Part shown: piece after piece, positions 12,628-23,646 of the stretch
How the letters are laid out: each line of letters begins with the position of its first letter
How positions within the stretch are numbered: the stretch's first letter is position 1
NCBI GenBank assembly: GCA_033807695.1
Contig: CM066306.1
Location: 2,294,001 to 2,358,000 of the forward strand
DNA length: 64,000 bases
Direction: 5' to 3'
Source: Daedaleopsis sinensis
Lineage: Eukaryota > Basidiomycota > Agaricomycetes > Polyporales > Polyporaceae
Translations under genes and position numbers: made by a program
The notes under the pieces: generated by a model
The model's database searches: none
What the model saw: only the letters and a program-made list of their open reading frames with translations
What the model was told of the DNA's origin: nothing

Positions 12628-12930
12628 AGCGTATGGGTACTACAAGAAGCAGGATGGAAAGATATAGAAAAAGCCCAGTTCTAAGAGACGTTCAGATCAC
12701 AGACGAGAGAGAGACGATGGTGTATGAGAGACAGAAAAGCGAAGGACGATCTATTCAGAAGAGCAAGAGTCACTGCGGTAGTCCATAGATATTTCTGAGC
12801 CGAAGTGTGATCTAGGCGCCCGGAGGTGAAGATGACGTTGCCACTTGGCTGGTCACACCAAACGCACACCGCACGCCTCCGCACGCACACCCGACCGACA
12901 TTTAGACCTCTACTCCCGCTCACCTCCGCA
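12628..12930. promoter_or_regulatory. Shared divergent promoter region of SQS1 and USE1
   Basis: Only 303 bases separate the start codons of SQS1 (minus) and USE1 (plus), so both leaders and promoters must lie here. No clear TATA box was seen for either gene. The region carries a C/T-rich leader in front of USE1. Shared regulation is an inference from the arrangement. Confidence 0.5.
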
Positions 12931-14001
12931 ATGCAGACAGAGCAGGCGGTACATGATAGGGTCAACCTTGCTCGCCTCGTACGCCGGCTCGAGAAGACTG
13001 TTGCGACTGAAACATGGGCAGATGAGTCTAGTGGATCTACGTCCACGCCGGCCTGGATTCGCACAAGAGGGACTCTACAGGTGAGTGTATACGCCGGAAC
13101 GCCGAGTCGCATGTGTGAATACGGAAGCCCCAAACGCAGAAAGTAAAGCATGCTCGAAAGCTGTTGCACAGCGTGGAGTCTTCGGAGGATGCTGCAGCTG
13201 ACTCGTGAGTCTCCGTGTATATTTCAGCGACTCTGCTCTCTTGATGGTGAATGCTAAATGATTCTTTCCTTAGGGCCGCTCCGCGACGTTATGATGACCT
13301 ACGCAGAACTCTTGACCGCCTAGAGAGTATAGTGTACGAGGTGGACAAGGTAAGATTCACCGTGTCACCTCATGCTTCCACGTATCTCAATACGATTCCA
13401 ACAGCGCATCGCGCCTACAGTGTCTCGACCAGTACCTATACTTCCAACCATCCCGCCACCAACATATCCTGTCGACGTACCTGTGAAGACGGATGAGGTG
13501 CAAGGTGACGCAGAGGCCGCTCTGTCCGACCCAACTGCCACGCTGTTGCCCGCGGAGAAGTCTTCTGCCGTAGCTGCTCATGAACTCCTCCTCAGTCCCT
13601 CCGATTCCCGCACCCTCTCTCGAGGTCCAGTCAACCCCAGCGAGAGCCTTCTCCCTCCTTCCATTCCCGCTGCGGCAGAGAAGTCATCGTCGCAAGCAGC
13701 TCCCGCTTTCCTGCAGAACTCCGCAGCATTGCAGGAAGAACTGTCCGCGCAGCTTGCCCAAATGGCGACTCAGCTCAAGCGGAATGCCATTCACTTTGCC
13801 GGCGCACTCGAGAAGGATAAGGCAGTCGTACTAGAGACGCAGGAGAAGCTAGAGCGCAACCACGACGTCATGTCGAAAGAGCGAGTCCGGCTACGGGACC
13901 ACCATTCGAAGAGCTGGAGTACGACATGGATTACGCTCCTCAGCCTTCTGGTCGTGCTGGTTGGCTTCATCATGACATTCCTGGTGATACGCATTACATA
14001 G
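12931..14001 (+). CDS. USE1: USE1-like ER SNARE, 295 aa
   Basis: Four exons (12931-13080, 13140-13204, 13274-13349, 13405-14001) join in phase to 296 codons. The N-terminal helical region (NLARLVRRLEKTV, YDDLRRTLDRLESIVYEVD) is followed by a Ser/Pro-rich linker. A SNARE-like coiled coil comes next (LQEELSAQLAQMATQLKRNA to EKLERNHDVMSKE). It carries an Asp (EKDKAVV) where most SNAREs have Gln or Arg, as expected for Use1. The C-terminal membrane anchor is ITLLSLLVVLVGFIMTFLVI with almost nothing after it, typical of tail-anchored proteins. Use1 acts with Sec22, Ufe1 and Sec20 in Golgi-to-ER retrograde fusion (family knowledge). Start chosen as the first ATG of the open frame after a C/T-rich leader. 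Confidence 0.9.
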
Positions 14002-17000
14002 GCGAACCGCCAATGTCCTCGTTCCGTGACCCTATTTTTATATCGTCCTGTCTGTGATCGGATTACCACGCATAAGTACGTCGTCCCCGATTGTGCCCTG
14101 ATGGATACCGCGCCGAATCCGCGAGCATTGACCCGAAGCTTTGACATAAATCCGTATGTGCCCCAAAATACCCTGGTCTGCCGACAGTTTGAACTCTCCT
14201 CAGCTCGCCCAGAGCAGGCGAAGCTTCCCTAGCTCTCATGGGCGCCACATAGCCCGGGCTTCCACGAAGGATCGAGCCCTCGGCGTTCCTATACGCAAGT
14301 GAGTGCTGCAGCATGGCAGAGAAGCAAAGTAACGAACGAAGTCAACTTACCAGCCGAGTCGAACGTGCGTCGACGGCCTCGCGCAAAGCCTTTGGCCATA
14401 GGATTGACGCGAGCTTGGTTGAGGTGAGGTTGTCCTGAGGCAGCGCGGTCGGGGGTTACCTTCAGCCATGTCGGTCCGAAGACCTCACAGGAACCTTCTT
14501 GTAGGAGGCAGTGGCCACCCCGGAACCATGATGCGACAAGCCAGGACCAAAAGCTGGGGGTTCGTCAGGCGTGTTCCTGAAATCAGACAGCTAGCGACAC
14601 GCAGCTGTGGGTACCCGCTGCCAACAATGGTGTGCGTGCACATCAGCTCGGCCCATGGATCCGTACTGCTTCCTGCACAGAGTGTGGTCGTGCACAAGCC
14701 TTAAGAGCGGTATTGAACTCTATAGGCTAATGATCATGGTAAAGCACGTACCCATCACGTACAACGCCCGCGATATCGACCCAGGAGAACCGTCGGAGTC
14801 CGACCGCGAGGAATCTGTGATTCGGAGAACGGCGCTCGCCTCCGGACCCGCGCGGCGTAACGCGAGGAAGCACTCGGACTGTGCGATGCGATGGACAGGA
14901 CGAACGCACTGGCCACCCGACGTCTCGGGGTGGACACCTTGCGCGCCGCGGGTGGTTCCGAAAGCCTGCGCCGAGGGTCTACGCACCTTACTTATCATTG
15001 GTAATGTCCGCCCCCACTAGCGCGCCCTACGCAACGATGTGACTTGCTTACCTCGTATGCCCACAGGTATCCCCACCACGTCGTGCGACCTCCACCGTGC
15101 ACATCCTCAGGCCTCAAGTCGCAAGATGCTAGATAGTGATTAGACGTCGTCTTCGCTGCACAGGTCTGATCTGCAAACGTTAAGCGAGGCGGGCCGCGTC
15201 GATCGATGGGCGACCTCTGAGTCCGCAGCAGTTGGATTAGGAAAGCGACGATCACTGCGAAAGGAGACAATGTCCATCAGCCGGCGTAGCGGTACTGTGG
15301 CTCTCAGCGCCGCGCGCTGTTCTGCTAGAAGCGTCGTCGCACGGACGCAGAACGTGTGGCAGGATGCGAGAACGACTCACCGGGACGGGTTCCGTGCTAC
15401 CACCCCTCATATCCGGTCGTTCATCATCGTTCTTGGCGGCACCAAGGTGGCCAGACAGGTTCGTCGGCAATCCGCCAGTGGTGCCACTGCTACTGCCAGC
15501 CAGACTTCAACATCCGCTATTGCCCGATTTCCGACAATTTCCCTCCAGGCGTCACCTCGGGGGTGATGTTGAGTAAGATGCGTCGGAGAAGGGCCCGAGC
15601 TCTCCGTATGCTGCCGATGTTGTAGTGCAGTGGCCAAGGGCTACCTGAGAACGGTACAAATGGAGATGAGGGAGATGAGGGATATATTGCGTGTCAGGTA
15701 CGGATGATTACGGGTGACTGTTGGCTGCGCAGGTCAGTTATGATCTAGGGCAATGAGAAAGCTTAAGGTACACGGCCCACGTACTCTGGCCCAACGTACT
15801 AGCCTCCGAGAGGCCAGTAGCTTGTATGAAGGGTGAGGTTGTTCGAGTCGTGGACAGATAGATTCCAGCAGACCCGACTTCGTTCGGATGACTGTCGAGA
15901 ATGCCGGCCACAGTATACCCACAGCTGTGTGAGGCCGGCCCTGTGCCGGGCAAAGTTCGAAGCGCTTGACCTGAGGACTCTAGCTAGCCTGAGGGAGGGA
16001 TTGTATATACGTCATGTCCCATAGGCGACAACGTTCTCATACGTACCTTGTAGCCCAAAGCTTGTCTCAAACCTTTCTCGGGTCCATCTCCTGCGCTCGC
16101 AGCTTCCATCTGGAAGGCCGAACGGACGTATTTTCTCCGACACCAATGAGCGTGCGCGCCGGAATGCAAATAGGTGGAGCTGGAAGGCAATGTGCGACTC
16201 TGCGTGCGATGGAGCAGCCTCGGGCTAGGCCGATGGCATTGCAAAAGGCTGCTGAGCGACGCACGGATGGGCATGATGATGGTAGACGCACTCGTGGCCC
16301 AGGCACGCGCCCCGCGCCCGAGCTGCAGCCTGCAAGCCGCTGCGTGTCTATATGCTGCTATATTCAGACCAGTGGGTATCACTATGACGAGCCCATGCAT
16401 CAGCTTTCGCACATCGCGCGGAGGGCAGCCTTTCCACTTACGTCCAAAGCCAGAGCTAAAATGTCCCTGGACGTCCCAGTGCGTCGACGCGAACGTTCAA
16501 AGGCCGCGAGTCGCCCACGCGCGTGACGCGACGTTCGCGACGAGCATGGCTTGTGACCAGATCGTAGCAGCGAGCCGTAGCGAGGGATTAGCAACGGCGG
16601 CCGCGAGGCTGCTGATCGTCCTTTCAGTCTGTGGAGCACTTTGTACGAGACGTCGACTGCGATGTGCGAGGCACGGGTATAACTGCGTGTTCTGGAACTC
16701 ATCGCAAGTTTATAGCTCTGTCAAGTGATACGATAAGCCCGGGCGCAGATACAAACAATCGCACGTACCTCGCGATAGAAGCAGGGATGTTATCGACCTC
16801 GACGATGGGCGTACTACGCCATCCATCTATATTGGCCAAGGCCTTCATGTAAGGGTTCTACGGCTGCAGATCACAGAACGGGATTAGTAGACGGTGTGAC
16901 GGTCGGGCCAGACATCCTGCATGTACTCCGGCCGACAACTTCACAGATCAGTTCGGTTATTATCGCGGTTCGCTCCGGAGCGATCTGAATCAAACTGCAA

Positions 17001-20000
17001 CGCTCGAGCAGTCAGTCAGGACCTCCGAGTACTTAGTACTTACTCCCACTCCCGGCCGAGGTTCTCGCTGTGACAAGCGTGTATCACTTGATGCAAGGCC
17101 TGGCGACCCAGGACCTCACGCGCCCCGCAGACCATACATTCCGCCGGGTGCAAACAGGCCGCGGCCTCGCACGGGGATGTCGAGCGACGCACTAGCTGCT
17201 GTCCACGCACACGAGGCAACAGAACGCCCACACAGGCTCGCACGCTGTGGCCTGCTGAGACGGAGCCTCCCAGCGTCCCGAGGGCAGTGGGCCGCCGCCG
17301 AGTCGAGACAGGGAGTTGTGCGACGCTGGGGATCAAGTGATGTGGCCTTGGGTGGTCATATGGGGCTGTATGATGTTGCCAGAGACATACGTCCGCCGCA
17401 GGCGACATGCCCTGACGAACCGTGCATGAGCGAAGACGTAATGCACGCACAGAATAGACTGGCACCGTAGTGGAACGCCCGCCGTGCTCCAGGTGCTTAC
17501 GGTCGGCGGAGGGCGTTCGTCGAGCTCGCGAACTTGTTGGCTTTCATCCGAGCGAATAGGGTGACGCGCAATTAGCTCATCGCAGCACTTCCTATGGCCG
17601 TCGCACGCGAGGAAGCCAGTGATACTCCACCCCAAACATACGGTTCTCAGGGACATGTCCTCCTGACCCATGTCACACGTCCTCTTGCAAGCGTTGCGAG
17701 GTTCCAGACCAAGGCAGACCACATCAGAGAAGCACTGCGCAGTGCATACAAGAGGCCGGCCTTGTAGAGCTCTATTTGAATGAGGCTCATGGAAGCCGCG
17801 GGAAGGAGGTGTTCCGCTCCACCTATTCTGACTTCTGGGCGAGGAACATCCTGGAGCGCCTGAATGCGTGAAGCTGCGCGTTGAGAACAAACTCGAAACT
17901 TTCAGCGGCCCATCTGTGAGCGTGACGTGAGCGAGGACCGCTCGGCCATTCCATATTGTGTTGACGAGCTTGAGAGCGATCCTCGCGGTGCGCTGAACCT
18001 ATAGGGGAGGAGGAGATATCAAATTCAGCGACGTCTACCTCCGACGGAAACACGGGCTCCGTAGGCCAAGCCGGGGGCTTCATGAAACCGCACGACGGTA
18101 TCTGCATGGATCCAAAGGCCCATGGAAATCTTCATGAAATGTGCTGAGACCGGCACATTTCTCCCTGGCCCAAGTACGTCTTATACGTGATATATAGGAT
18201 CGCGCTTGTACGTGTACAGTGGCGGACTAGTACTTACATGCCCCTGGCGCACCCATCGCTGTGTCTGTGAATGAGACACATTGTCCGATCAGAACGACCT
18301 GCCTGCATCTCGAACGAGCGTGGACTTGCCAGAGCGGATGTGTGTCGAGGCACGCGAGCCCTCCGCTGGCGGGCGTGGAACGGAACACGTCTCCACCCCT
18401 CTATTGGCTGGTCAAAGGATTAGCTTCTCATCGGGCCCACAGCTTCTGACCCCAACGTCGAAGAAGCAAACACAGGACACGTAAACGGCCGCGACGAGTC
18501 TGTGGGAGGACAGACGAAGATGCCCAGCATCTATCGCACTGGAAAGCCCACGCAACGCCGCAGGGCAGGCGCAACAGCGGTCCTCTCGCACTATGCCCAC
18601 CGCTGCACACGACCGGCCTCGTGGTGTCATCAGATCATCGATCTGCTGGGCAGAGCGCACGGTCACTCACCAGGGCGCACCGTACGCGTGTAGGTAGCCG
18701 CCACGAGCATACGGAGGGAAGCAGGCCGGAGCGCGCGCGACGGAGTTCGGAATGGGAAGCATACCGGACGGAACGGCGCAGGTCGTCGGAGATGGATGTG
18801 GGAGACGGGTGTGGACATACTGTGGGATATATTGCGGTGTACAGAAGCGCACCGTACGGACCAGCCTTCGAGCGAAGCGCAGGGCCGTGTCAGCGCGGGG
18901 TACCCGGACGAGGGAAACATGATTACCCACTGAGGCGACCTGCGACGGTGAGCCGTGTCGAGGATGACGCGTTGACGTCCTTCGGTCCTGTAATCAGGAA
19001 TTTTGCGAGTCAGGGGACGATCCCTGGAAGCCGCGCCGCGTCAATGCGCATGAAAGCACACAGTCGGTCCTCATCGGGAACGATGGGAGTGGGTGGTAAT
19101 ACCGAGTCGGGCTAATAAAATACATCAGTCAGGCGACATCGTGTCAACGACATTCGTATAGTCGCATACCTATTGCGTTTCCAAGCAATTTGAGTCTCCA
19201 CTGGGTAAAAGGGACTTGGAGGCGATGTTATGGTCCCAGTGACACATCCCACGCGATCTAGGAGCACGCGAATCGCGCAAGCTGGGGCGCACAAGTCTCA
19301 GGGGGTTTGCAGAGGTGGCAGAGCTAAGAGAGTCAAGTATAGTGCTGCGTAAACTCCAACGTGAGCGTTGAGGGAATAGAGCGTACGTACCTGTAGCGAT
19401 ATGTACTCGTCTGTCGCACGTGGCCGAATGGTCTGATGTATCCCGACCGTTCATTCATAGCTAAGATTGCGCGGAACCAAGCATAATGCGCGCATCCTTG
19501 AAGATTGGATAGGGTTCAGTCGAGGATACAGCTATAGCGAAAAGACCTCACGGAGAGAGGACCCGACGTCCTATCATGCCGGAACTTGAAGGCCGTACGT
19601 GATAGAGTTCAGTTTTCTACACCGACCATGGACAGCCTTTTTTGCTCACATCCCTGGAGTAGAAAAGAGAGAACCTGAACAGAACAATTTGATACTATCA
19701 ACCCTATCTTCAAGAGCGATAACTTACGTGCAATTGCATGATGTTCGCTCTGCTAGCGCCGCTAGGTGGGTTGTAACTTGTCCCCCGGGTGTACCCAAAA
19801 TACATTGCAAGTCTCGGGGCATCGAGAATAATCGTTGTAACCGCCGCAGTCAACGGGAACATGCCATGGGATGGGAACAAGCGAGGCCGGAAACAAACCG
19901 ATGACGAGCTGTGGAGAGCCGAAGGCAGTGGGCAGCGGCCTGGACCGCCGCGGTGGATGTCTGGCGCGGACGCTGTGGCCCTCGGCAAGTTCCGTGTGTC

Positions 20001-20550
20001 GGTGGCCGGACGACGGTGCCCGCGCATGATGGGCATCGTTGCCAGGGCCCCAGAATATTGGAGTATACGTGTTCAGACCATTCTTCGTGCATGCACCCAG
20101 GAGAGCAGCTGGCCACCCGATATGCATGGTACGATGTGGCAAACGCACCGAGATGTGTGGCCAAGCTACGGTCACAGTCGACGTCACTACTTAGCAGTGT
20201 GGGGTCCGGGCGCGCTACAGCTCTGCCGCCCACTCAAAACGGGAGTAATTCGCTTTGGTCACGGCGTGACGTGAGAGTCTGGACCGGGCCGCTGTGTTTG
20301 GACGGTATGTTGTTCTGTTTGGACGGTTACCTGCTTGATTGTGCATAACTGGGGCGGCGACGCCTGCCTTTCTCCCTTCTCCCCGCCCCCCGACGACTGC
20401 ACACGACCTTTCCGACGACACTGGACACGCCGACGACAACGACAAGCGCGTTTTACGCGACAATTATCCCATCTTCCTCGTTCTCACCCTCGTGTTCTGA
20501 CCTCCCATCACGATTGCGAACCCCGCGAACCACGCTTGTCCGCCGAGGTC
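14002..20550. other. 6.5-kb gene-poor region, no supported gene
   Basis: Many frames of 60-190 codons occur on both strands, but none shows a recognisable domain, a consistent splice chain or low-complexity protein composition. On the minus strand several good 5' splice-site sequences occur, for example GTAAGTTGAC near 14354, GTAAGC near 15053, GTACGTATG near 16048, GTACGTGC near 16768 and GTAAGTACTA near 17042. Attempts to join them gave stops within one or two exons. It could be a spliced non-coding transcript, an eroded gene or transposon, or plain intergenic DNA. The last 200 bases (from about 20350) are a C-rich leader for the next gene. Confidence 0.5.
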
Positions 20551-23058
20551 ATGAGTAGTTTCTCCTCATCCCGTGTCTTGCCATCTCCCCAGTCCTCACC
20601 GCGAAACTACCATCGGTCCGACGTCGGCCTTGGTTCTCGGCCTCTGCACGCGCCCGAATCAACCACGAGTCACCGTTTCCGTCACCGACAGCCGTCCACG
20701 AACGCCGGCAGTAGGGGCCGGTATCGGGATGGGATCCAAGAACACGGCCTGCCTTGCTCGTCAAACCCTCGCGATTTCTCACCCAGAACTCCCATCGCTG
20801 CTAGTCACGCTTTTGTCGCACCCACCCCGCCCTCGATTTCCAGAGTCCGAACCGATTCACGCGCCAGCTCCTCCAACAACGAGGTACCTCCGGCCTTCCG
20901 CGTGAGCGGCTTGGGGCGTTGGCCACTGGCACCTGCCTTTCACACCCATCAGCACGCCCCCAACGGCCGCAAGTCCAGCCTATCGCCCCTCCTCGTCCCT
21001 CAAGGTTCCCTGGCTTCATTAAATGAGCCTCCTTCTCTCTCCTCTTCCCTGACCTCACCTGCGCCCTCCCTCCCCACCCCCCGCACTCCGCAGAGCAAAC
21101 GCTCTCCAGTCCGCGTCCGCAGGTGCAGCGCCTTTGTCACTCCCTCGCCCTCCTTCTCCTCCCGAACGGACTTGCGGTCTAGTGGACAACCTGAAAGCAA
21201 GTGTGAGCGGCGCGAAACCTCACCCTCACCTATTTCACACGCATCGGACGCAGGTTCCCATCGGTAAGCACCCTTTCCCCTCTAGCTCCAATTGAACCAT
21301 CCAGACCGGTTCGAGTCTCTTTTGCGTTTCCCGAACCTTGTCCTTTTACAACGTGCGCGTATCCATTTTGCCCTGGGAACCCGGACTCTGGACCGGTTCA
21401 CCTCTGGCGCTTCGCTTTCTCCAGCCTTCTGTTGCACCATGTGTGTCTTCGCTGGAGGTCCCCCTTTAATTCGCCCTCTTCACCGCAGTACTTCCTCCCT
21501 CTCCCGCGCATACCTTCTCCTCTCCTCTCCGCATCCTTGACCTAACGCTGACGCTGCTCCATCCCTATTACCTCCTATCCCCTTAGACCCTCTCCCTCGA
21601 GTTCTCCACGCATACTTGCCATCAAGCGTGGTCTTGTACCGCTACGTGCACGCCCTACCCTCGCCATGTCGATGCAGATCCACGCTCCCACTCCGGTGCT
21701 GTCCACCCGGCCCATGACACCACCCTTGCCGACTAGCACCCGTCCTCGCTCTAGGTCAAGAACAGGATCGACCTCTCGTCCTTCCTCACCTCTCACCTCC
21801 ACCGTCCCTCTTCCCAACAATCGTCCACCCATGGCTCGCCCTCCCAGTCGCTCAGAACGTCTCCTCCGTGACACCTTGCGTCGAGCGGAAGAGCAAGAGA
21901 GGATGATGCACCCTACGCCATCCTTGTTCAGCATGCCCCCTCCCGTTCCTACCGCCAACATCCCGCCTTCTGTCGCGCAGATGTTCGGTCCATGTCGCCT
22001 GCCCGCTGCAACGCACGGAGGCAGACGACATCGCCGCAACACCTCTTCGTCCATGCAGTCAGACTCGTCTTGCGACTATTTCGAAGGCGAGGTGCTGGAC
22101 GAAGACAGTCAGGAGGATGAGGACGACAGCGAATGGCTTTGGCGTGGTAACGGTTTGGGTCACTCCTCGACTCATCGCGGTCACGCACATCTCCCCATCC
22201 GCGCCGTCTCTGGGAGCAGGGTCGAGGGTGTCCCTCACGGTACGCCCGCGTCACCGTCTCCCGCTCGTGCGCAGCTACAGCGTGCAGCCAAGTCATCACC
22301 GTCGGTCCCTCGCAGACATTCGCATTCCCAGTCTGTCTCCAGCGTTCCCGCACATCCGCCCTCTCGTGCTAGCGTCGATGGGGAGCACGCGCTGACGCCA
22401 CACGAGGCGGTGCTTCGCAGTAAGCTGGAGGGCGTTTTGAAGGGCGCGAAAACGAGGGCACGAAGTGTCGAGCGCAGGGACCCGGATGGCGGGTTGAGTA
22501 GTGGCAGCAGCAACTCGATGGCAAGCAGCAGGAACCTGAGCGGCGAAGGCGACTTTTTCTTCGGTGCGAATGGCGACGTGAGTGTTCTCGATACCGCTTC
22601 CAGATGCGGCGACGCTGATCCTCTAGCCGCTTTCGTTACAGTCGAGCTTGACGTCACTCACGTCCAACGACGCGAGGCCGAAGTACTCGCCCAGTATCCA
22701 AGCGTCTCCGCGCTCGAATCCCCGCGCTCTGCATATGGCTCCCCACGGGTCCCCTAGATCACCGCACAAGCCACTCTCCTCCAAGAAGGGCAGCGTGTCC
22801 AGTGTTGGCCCCCTCACGCCACCTCCATCACCCCCCTTCAATGCCCGCCAAGCCGCTGCGCAATGCAAGGCGATGGATGGCTACATCTCATTTGCGACGA
22901 TCGAGGGCCTGGGCGTGCCCGAAGGCAGTGACGAGGAGGCAGACGAGGAAGCCAAGTCAAGAAGTCGGTGGTTCCAATGGCTGCACATATCTGGGAAGAC
23001 CGCCCCAAATGATCGTGCTCGCGGTCGTGGCGAAAGCTCCAGTAGCGCGTCAAGATAA
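20551..23058 (+). CDS. Large Ser/Pro-rich disordered protein, 706 aa, unknown function
   Basis: Exons 20551-21263, 21587-22577 and 22642-23058 join with matching phase to 707 codons. The product is rich in Ser, Pro and Arg and mostly disordered. Segments that look constrained are SERLLRDTLRRAEEQERM, HEAVLRSKLEGVLKGAKTRA, EGDFFFGANGD, SPPFNARQAAAQCKAMDGY, ISFATIEGLGVPEGSDEEAD and SRWFQWLHISGK near the C-terminus. I do not recognise a named domain; the composition and motif spacing suggest a conserved agaricomycete protein of unknown role, possibly a phosphorylation-rich regulator (inference). Intron 1 is 323 nt, much longer than its neighbours, and could hide an alternative exon or promoter; a second gene starting at the ATG at 21666 is the alternative. 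Confidence 0.72.
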
Positions 23059-23376
23059 CGTACTGCGACGATGTCCTGCAAGTCCTCGGGGCCGTCGCTG
23101 CGTTAACACCTGTTACTGGGCTTGCTTCCCGCACGCCGCCTTCGGCCCTGCCGGCGCGACTTGCAGCGCTCTCCTAATCTATCCTTCTCATGCCTTCATC
23201 CCTGCATAGACGTTCTGTTTATACACTCATGTCCACCACCATATGTTTTGCTGTCATCGCTGCATCCCCCTCCACACCCACACCACCTCATCTGTACCAT
23301 CCCCCTGCATCGTCCCATCGAAATACTACACCCATCGGTAATCGCATCTGGTCTTCGGCACAGCACTCCGCCGACG

Positions 23377-23646
23377 ATGACCGACCCCTACAGACTACCC
23401 ACCCAGACATCGCCGCACAGCCCTTCAGATTCTTCTCGTACGTCGCGCGCCCGTGTCCGTCGGACGCGCGATGTTATGACTGCCCCCACAATCATCATTC
23501 CCCGTCACGAACCCTCGGCGGCCCCGACCGTGACTGTGTTGCACTCCGGCTCCCGAGCAGTGCGCAGAGCGCGGCCACGACCTGCCGGCGGAAGAAAAGG
23601 AGAGTTGCCTCTCCCAGTTCTTTCTGGCCCACTCTCACCCTTATGA
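23377..23646 (+). CDS. Possible small protein, 89 aa, unknown
   Basis: A single open frame starting ATGACCGACCCC and ending SGPLSPL, preceded by a long C/T-rich leader of the kind found before genuine starts in this window. The composition is Ser/Pro/Arg-rich with a TIIIPRHEP segment. It lies 318 bases after the 706-aa disordered protein on the same strand, and the style of composition is similar. It may be an independent small gene or part of that gene's 3' region. I do not recognise it. Confidence 0.35.
   Translation: MTDPYRLPTQTSPHSPSDSSRTSRARVRRTRDVMTAPTIIIPRHEPSAAPTVTVLHSGSRAVRRARPRPAGGRKGELPLPVLSGPLSPL

Noticed and set aside
21292..21540. 82-codon frame inside the long first intron of the disordered-protein gene
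   Set aside because: It has no motif, and in-phase splicing across the whole stretch joins the flanking exons well. It could still be an alternative exon, but the evidence is insufficient.
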